Assembly: GCF_041276405.1 (NCBI RefSeq) | Contig: NZ_JBGGGT010000002.1 | Location: 3,586,001-3,650,000, forward strand | Reading direction: 5' to 3' | Length of the DNA: 64,000 bases | Source: Microvirga sp. TS319 | GTDB taxonomy: Bacteria; Pseudomonadota; Alphaproteobacteria; Rhizobiales; Beijerinckiaceae | Shown here: piece by piece, positions 59,945 through 64,000 of the stretch | How positions within the stretch are numbered: position 1 is the stretch's first letter | Layout of the letters: each line of letters starts with the position of its first letter | Translations under genes and position numbers: made by a program | Notes under the pieces: generated by a model | Told to the model about the DNA's origin: nothing | Databases searched by the model: none | The model's input: only the letters and a program-made list of their open reading frames with translations

Positions 59945-61753
59945 TCAGTGGTTGTCGCGCGGCACGCCATAGGTCTGCGCCACCTTCTGATATTTCACGG
60001 CGGGCTTGAGCGTCATGCCCTCCGAAAGCTGATCCACCATGGAGCGCTGGATTTCCTGCCAGGGTGTCTGGCTCGCCGGATAGGCATAGCCGCCGCGCGC
60101 CTCGAGATCGGCGCGTCGCTTCTCCAGTTCTTCCCTGGACAGCAGGATATCCGCCGTGCGCTTGTTGAGATCGATGCGGACACGGTCGCCCGTCTGCAGC
60201 AGCGCCAGGCCGCCGCCGGCTGCCGCCTCGGGAGAGGCGTTGAGGATGGACGGCGTGCCCGACGTGCCGGACTGGCGCCCGTCGCCGATGCACGGCAGCG
60301 AAAGCACGCCGCGTCTGATGAGCGCGCCTGGCGGCTGCATGTTCACCACCTCGGCGGCGCCCGGATATCCGATCGGACCGGCGCCGCGCATGATGAGAAT
60401 CGTATGCTCGTCGATATGAAGCGACGGATCGTCGATGCGGTTGTGGTAATCCTCGGGTCCATCGAAGACCACGACGGGGCCCTCGAACGCATTCGGATCG
60501 TTCGGATTGTTAAGGTAGCGCTCCTGGAACTCGGGGCTGATCACGCTCGTCTTCATGATCGCCGAGTCGAAGAGCGTTCCCTTCAGGTTCAGGAAGCCCG
60601 CCTTTTCCTTCATGGGCCTGTCGTAGGAGCGGATTACATCGCGATCCCAGGTATGTTTGCCGCGGCAGTTCTCGCCGATCGTGGTGCCCGTGCAGGTCAG
60701 CGCATTCTCATGGATCTTGCCGGCACCGATCAGCTCAGCGATCACGGCCGGGAGACCGCCCGCGCGGAAATACTCTTCACCGAGGTATTCGCCTGCGGGC
60801 TGTACGTTCACGAGCAGCGGAATTTCAAAACCGATGCGCTCCCAATCGTCGTTGTCGAGCGGTACGCCGATATGTTTCGCAATGGCATTGATATGAATCG
60901 GCGCGTTCGTGGAGCCGCCGATGGCGGCATTGGCCACGATGACGTTTTCGAAGGCCTCGCGCGTCATGATGTCGGAGGGCTTGAGGTCCTCCCACACCAT
61001 CTCGACGATGCGCTTGCCCGTCTCGTAGGCCATCTGCCCGCGCTCGCGATAGGGAGCTGGAATGGCGGCCGAACCTGGCAGGGACATACCAAGGGCCTCG
61101 GCCAAGGCGTTCATGGTCGAAGCGGTGCCCATGGTGTTGCAATGACCGACCGACGGCGCCGAGGAGCCGACGATATCCATGAACTGCTGATAATCGATGT
61201 CGCCAGCGGCATGACGCTCGCGGGCCTTCCACACGACGGTGCCGGAGCCCGTGCGCTCGCCATGGTGCCAGCCATTGAGCATGGGACCGACATTAAGCGA
61301 GATCGCCGGAATGTTCACCGTAGCCGCCGCCATCAGACAGGCGGGCGTGGTCTTGTCGCAACCGGTAAGCAGAACCACGCCGTCGAGGGGATAGCCGTAA
61401 AGAACCTCGACCAGAGAGAGATAGGCCAGGTTGCGGTCCAGGCAGGCGGTGGGACGCTTGCCGGTTTCCTGGATCGGATGGCACGGAAATTCGAAGGCTA
61501 CGCCGCCGGCCGCCGTGATGCCGTCGCGCACGCGCTTGGCGAGCTCGAGATGGTGGCGGTTGCAGGGAGAGAGGTCGGAACCCGTCTGGGCGATGCCGAT
61601 GATCGGCTTCTTGCCTTGTAGTTCCTTGCCCGTCAGACCGTAGTTCAGATAGCGCTCGAGATAGAGCGCGGTCATGCCTGGATTGTCGGGGTTGTCGAAC
61701 CAGAGCCGAGAGCGAAGCTGATCGGGAGAGCGGCGGTGGGGCCTGTCAGCCAT
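59945..61753 (-). CDS. sugar-acid dehydratase, IlvD/Edd family
   Basis: This 602-residue iron-sulfur enzyme dehydrates an aldonate to a 2-keto-3-deoxy acid. Three cluster-type cysteines are placed as in the family: Cys64 ([10 protein letters not shown]), Cys132 ([11 protein letters not shown]) and Cys205 ([10 protein letters not shown]). Cluster type (2Fe-2S or 4Fe-4S) cannot be told by eye. [15 protein letters not shown] [17 protein letters not shown] and [14 protein letters not shown] are typical of L-arabonate/D-xylonate dehydratases rather than IlvD proper. The neighbouring SDR and the KDPG aldolase fit a sugar-acid catabolic set. GAGAGGAT precedes the ATG at 61753. Confidence 0.92.
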   Translation of the reverse strand: MADRPHRRSPDQLRSRLWFDNPDNPGMTALYLERYLNYGLTGKELQGKKPIIGIAQTGSDLSPCNRHHLELAKRVRDGITAAGGVAFEFPCHPIQETGKRPTACLDRNLAYLSLVEVLYGYPLDGVVLLTGCDKTTPACLMAAATVNIPAISLNVGPMLNGWHHGERTGSGTVVWKARERHAAGDIDYQQFMDIVGSSAPSVGHCNTMGTASTMNALAEALGMSLPGSAAIPAPYRERGQMAYETGKRIVEMVWEDLKPSDIMTREAFENVIVANAAIGGSTNAPIHINAIAKHIGVPLDNDDWERIGFEIPLLVNVQPAGEYLGEEYFRAGGLPAVIAELIGAGKIHENALTCTGTTIGENCRGKHTWDRDVIRSYDRPMKEKAGFLNLKGTLFDSAIMKTSVISPEFQERYLNNPNDPNAFEGPVVVFDGPEDYHNRIDDPSLHIDEHTILIMRGAGPIGYPGAAEVVNMQPPGALIRRGVLSLPCIGDGRQSGTSGTPSILNASPEAAAGGGLALLQTGDRVRIDLNKRTADILLSREELEKRRADLEARGGYAYPASQTPWQEIQRSMVDQLSEGMTLKPAVKYQKVAQTYGVPRDNH

Positions 61754-62056
61754 TCTTGTATCCTCTCAAATGATGCGCGCGCTGCAGCCTTATGTGGAGC
61801 AGGGCGGAACCCGGGTCCAACCGGTGAGGCGAAAAACCGGCCTCCCATGTTGATTCCTGAGCGAGCACTCGAAAGCGAAATGCTTCCCAATGCAAGGCGA
61901 CTTTCGCATAAATCATACAAATGACGCTACGACGCAAGCGAACTCCTGTTCCACCTCTTCATCGTGTTCGTTGCCGATCGGTCGACCCACAACCATGTAG
62001 GCAGCCGGGAGGCCTGCACGCGCTTCTCCCATAGGCCGCTTGGTGTCCGCTGTCGC
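61754..62056. other. intergenic region upstream of the dehydratase gene
   Basis: About 300 bases with no credible gene. An AT-rich spot at 61908-61926 (GCATAAATCATACAAATGAC) differs from its surroundings and could hold the dehydratase promoter. ATCATACAAAT looks like half of a GntR-family operator, but I see no second half, so this is only a hint. Confidence 0.35.
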
Positions 62057-62896
62057 TCAGCCCAAGGCGCTTACGGTTTCATCGATCTGCGCCCGCGTCG
62101 CGGGATCGAGATCGAGGGCCAGAGCAAGCTGATGGAGGAATTCGCGCTCCTGAATGGTATCGGGGTCGATCGCGATCCGGGCGGCCGCATAAACCTGCGC
62201 CGCCTTGTCGGGATCGTTGACGTTGGCGGCCAGTTCCTCCACATCCGCGGGCGAGGCCATCTCATTTTCCAACCAATGGCTGGCCTGCGGATCGATGCCT
62301 GCCTCCACCAGCCCCTTCACAATCCGGGCACGCTCGGCCTCGTCGATCCGCCCATCGGATGCTGCGGCCGCCACCATGGTTCTCAGGAAGAGCAAAGCAT
62401 CGTCCTCCGTCTGGGAGACGGGATGGAAGCGCGAGGTCTCGGGAAGAGCGAGCGCCACCTGAGCCACCTCGTGATCGGCCGGCAGGGCGCCCTCCCCGGC
62501 TCTCTCCTCCGGAGTCTGCGAGGGGACGGTTCCTCCACCCTGCCGTTTCTGGTAAGCGCGATAGGTAAGGCCACCGATGACCGCCAAGCCTCCGAGCTTC
62601 ACGAGGTTGCCCGTGAGCTTTCCCTTCTTGCGGCCCCCGAACATGAGCCCGGCGAGGCCGACGAGCGCGGCCTGTGCCAGTCCCGGATGCTGGACTGCCA
62701 GATCCTTTGCTTTCTGCAGGAGCTGATCGGGCGAATGACCGGCAAGCTGAGTCACGCCCTTCTCGAATGACGACGCGAGCCCCTGTGAGGGCTGGCCCGC
62801 ATTGTTGCCCCCCGGCGATCGTGGCTGATCCTGATGCGGCTCGGCGCGTCCGATCGCTCCTATGAACGCGTCCAACAACTTCCTGTAGTCGACCAT
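62057..62896 (-). CDS. DUF533/TerB-like membrane-associated protein
   Basis: This 279-residue protein resembles YebE. Its N-terminal part is Gly/Gln/Pro-rich. A glycine-rich hydrophobic section (GLAQAALVGLAGLMFGG, KLGGLAVIGGLTYRAYQKRQ; about 75-130) is followed by a TerB-like helical domain (ALLFLRTMVAAAASDGRIDEAERARIV), where DGRIDEAE resembles a metal-binding loop. Function is unknown; relatives respond to envelope stress. The ATG at 62896 has AGGAGG six bases upstream, so the longer frame is rejected. Confidence 0.87.
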   Translation of the reverse strand: MVDYRKLLDAFIGAIGRAEPHQDQPRSPGGNNAGQPSQGLASSFEKGVTQLAGHSPDQLLQKAKDLAVQHPGLAQAALVGLAGLMFGGRKKGKLTGNLVKLGGLAVIGGLTYRAYQKRQGGGTVPSQTPEERAGEGALPADHEVAQVALALPETSRFHPVSQTEDDALLFLRTMVAAAASDGRIDEAERARIVKGLVEAGIDPQASHWLENEMASPADVEELAANVNDPDKAAQVYAAARIAIDPDTIQEREFLHQLALALDLDPATRAQIDETVSALG

Positions 62897-62957
62897 CGGG
62901 TTCCTCCTGCCGGTTCGTTGCGAAAGCAAGAACACAACGGAGGCGCAGGACAATGGT

Positions 62958-63602
62958 TCAGGTTTGGGCACGCAACGAAGCGGCGTCGGACGCAAGACGA
63001 CCGATCTCGGAGAGATCTCCCCGTCTCATCGCGTCTGCTGGCGTGACCCAGGTGCCGCCGACGCAGGACACGTTGGACAGAGAGAGGTAGGAGCCGGCGC
63101 TGGCCCGGTCGATGCCGCCTGTGGGACAGAAGGACAGGTGCGGCAGAGGGCCACCGACCGCTTTGAGCCAGGCAGGTCCGCCGGACACGGCAGCCGGGAA
63201 GAACTTCAGCGCGTTGAAGCCCAGCTCGGCCAAAGTCATGGCTTCTGAGGCCGTGGCACAGCCGGGCATGACGGGAATGGTGGCTTCGCGCAGACTCTCT
63301 GCAAGCTGTAACGGCGTCCCGGGCGTCACGATGAACTTCGCCCCGGCATCGACCACTTCTCGAATTTGGCTGGGGGTCAGCACCGTGCCGGCTGCAACGA
63401 CCGCCTCCGGAACGGCTTTGGCAATCGCGCTGATCGCGTCCAATGCGGCGGGCGTTCTGAGCGTCACCTCGATGACGGGAAGCCCTGCCTTGACGAGGGT
63501 GTGAGCCAGATCAATGCTGAAGCGCGCATCCTCGATGGTGACGACCGGAATCACGGGCGCCAGGCGCAAGTATTCGCGAAGAAGGCTTCCCTCGGATCCC
63601 AT
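62958..63602 (-). CDS. eda: 2-dehydro-3-deoxy-phosphogluconate (KDPG) aldolase
   Basis: This 214-residue class I aldolase splits 2-keto-3-deoxy-6-phosphogluconate, or a related keto-deoxy acid, to pyruvate and an aldehyde. Lys133 in NALKFFPAA forms the Schiff base and Glu45 in PVIEVTLRT is the acid/base residue. AAGTVLTPSQ, FIVTPGT and CPTGGI are standard. The ATG at 63602 has GAGGAG six bases upstream. It lies beside the DUF533 gene and 2 kb from the dehydratase on the same strand, and may take part in Entner-Doudoroff or aldonate breakdown. Confidence 0.93.
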   Translation of the reverse strand: MGSEGSLLREYLRLAPVIPVVTIEDARFSIDLAHTLVKAGLPVIEVTLRTPAALDAISAIAKAVPEAVVAAGTVLTPSQIREVVDAGAKFIVTPGTPLQLAESLREATIPVMPGCATASEAMTLAELGFNALKFFPAAVSGGPAWLKAVGGPLPHLSFCPTGGIDRASAGSYLSLSNVSCVGGTWVTPADAMRRGDLSEIGRLASDAASLRAQT

Positions 63603-63902
63603 GGCGCGCTCCTCATCGGTTTCCTGGTTCGTCGGCTTGTGAGGGTTGTAGAACGCTGGCGGATCCCTGCCAAGATGTCCGTTGTATGGATTATGTGCGG
63701 GGCCGTGCCGGTTATTGGGCGCGCCCTCGTGTCGTTCGCCGATCGTGAAAGAGATCAAGACTGAAGCGAATTACAGACACGCGATTGCCCCCTCCCCCGC
63801 CCCGGGAGGTGACGTGCGCGGGTCGGCCTGTTGCGCCGAGGAGTGCGTGTTTTGTGGGGTGGTTTCGAAAGCGTCCTGGTCGATGGGTCAGCAAGTGCCA
63901 GA
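63603..63902. other. intergenic region between eda and tRNA terminator
   Basis: About 300 bases with no supported gene. Open frames here run into the tRNA as its antisense shadow. The segment 63789-63812 is C/G-rich (CCCCTCCCCCGCCCCGGGAGG) and could fold weakly. I see no named regulatory element. Confidence 0.4.
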
Positions 63903-63907
63903 ACAGC

Positions 63908-63942
63908 AAAAAGCCCGCGAGGTGTTGGCTCGCGGGCTTTTT
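63908..63942. terminator. bidirectional intrinsic terminator downstream of tRNA-fMet
   Basis: AAAAAGCCCGCGAG (63908-63921) and CTCGCGGGCTTTTT (63929-63942) form a perfect 14-base stem with a seven-base loop. It gives a T-run in both directions and lies 14 bases beyond the tRNA 3' end. Confidence 0.93.
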
Positions 63943-63955
63943 GGTGTTCTGGATT

Positions 63956-64000
63956 TGGTTGCGGGGACAGGATTTGAACCTGTGACCTTCAGGTTATGAG
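63956..64000 (-). tRNA. tRNA-Met (CAT), initiator type, 3' part only
   Basis: The window ends inside a tRNA on the minus strand. Visible are the encoded CCA end, the acceptor strand GCGGGGAC-type complement, the T-loop GGTTCAAATC, the variable loop, and the anticodon CAT in CTCATAACC. AACCTGAAGGTC after the anticodon agrees with alphaproteobacterial initiator tRNA. The D arm and 5' acceptor lie outside the window, so the initiator features (first base pair mismatch and the three G-C pairs) cannot be fully checked. Confidence 0.9.

Noticed and set aside
63682..63999. Plus-strand frames ending GTGFEPVTFRL and WLRGQDLNL
   Set aside because: These are the well-known false translations of the strand opposite a tRNA gene; the real feature is the initiator tRNA-Met on the minus strand.
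1..64000. CRISPR array, prophage, insertion sequence or integrative element
   Set aside because: No regularly spaced direct repeats with unique spacers, no transposase, integrase, phage structural or conjugation gene was seen. The repeated palindromes are irregularly spaced and dispersed.

Overview
The window looks like chromosomal DNA of a GC-rich alphaproteobacterium of the Hyphomicrobiales, most likely a Methylobacteriaceae relative such as Microvirga (inference). The reasons are a ROSE-type RNA thermometer before a small heat-shock gene, homospermidine synthase, an HWE-type histidine kinase, two Tat-exported OpgG-type glucan proteins, a CobW/zinc-uptake cluster, and many dispersed palindromes of the 'TAGAGCATCGGAC...' type between genes. 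I see no prophage, insertion sequence, CRISPR array, rRNA or conjugation gene, so this is mostly core and metabolic genome.

Layout. 0-12.7 kb: alpha/beta hydrolase (-), thermometer-controlled hsp20 (+), threonine aldolase (-), glutamate synthase gltBD (+), a periplasmic SGNH/DUF459 protein and a lytic transglycosylase (both -). 13-20.5 kb: UDP-sugar genes galE and galU, KdsD/KpsF isomerase, an SPFH-NfeD-GST overlapping unit, the AlaX editing protein, hemH. 20.6-30.4 kb: orphan sensor kinase, 5'-nucleotidase, uracil-DNA glycosylase, aromatic aminotransferase, and a fused indolepyruvate ferredoxin oxidoreductase. 30.6-38.1 kb: DUF1007 plus NicO nickel/cobalt export pair, gamma-glutamyltransferase-family enzyme, a two-helix membrane protein, and a TAXI TRAP transporter with DUF1850.

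38.2-46.9 kb: first OpgG paralogue, then a metal region: a 54-residue His-rich membrane peptide, a ZnuCBA-type zinc ABC transporter, a CobW GTPase, a WD40 propeller, a small C-x4-C protein and DUF2937. 47.1-52.3 kb is polyamine-flavoured: homospermidine synthase, an MFS carrier, a GNAT enzyme and ornithine decarboxylase with a structured 5' leader. 52.6-57 kb: second OpgG paralogue and an NMT1-type ABC importer. 57.1-63.6 kb: MarR regulator, TfoX-C protein, 2-hydroxyacid dehydrogenase, SDR, sugar-acid dehydratase, DUF533 protein and KDPG aldolase. The right edge holds the 3' part of an initiator tRNA-Met.

The genes that most clearly work together are gltB/gltD, the zinc set (uptake plus CobW), ornithine decarboxylase with homospermidine synthase (ornithine to putrescine to homospermidine), the aromatic aminotransferase with indolepyruvate oxidoreductase (aromatic amino acid breakdown), and the dehydratase/dehydrogenase/aldolase set for sugar acids. 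No wholly unknown large system is evident. The least described items are the His-rich micropeptide with a perfect palindrome ahead of the zinc genes, the small C-x4-C protein downstream of CobW, the dispersed palindromes that supply stop codons to flanking genes, and the ornithine decarboxylase leader.
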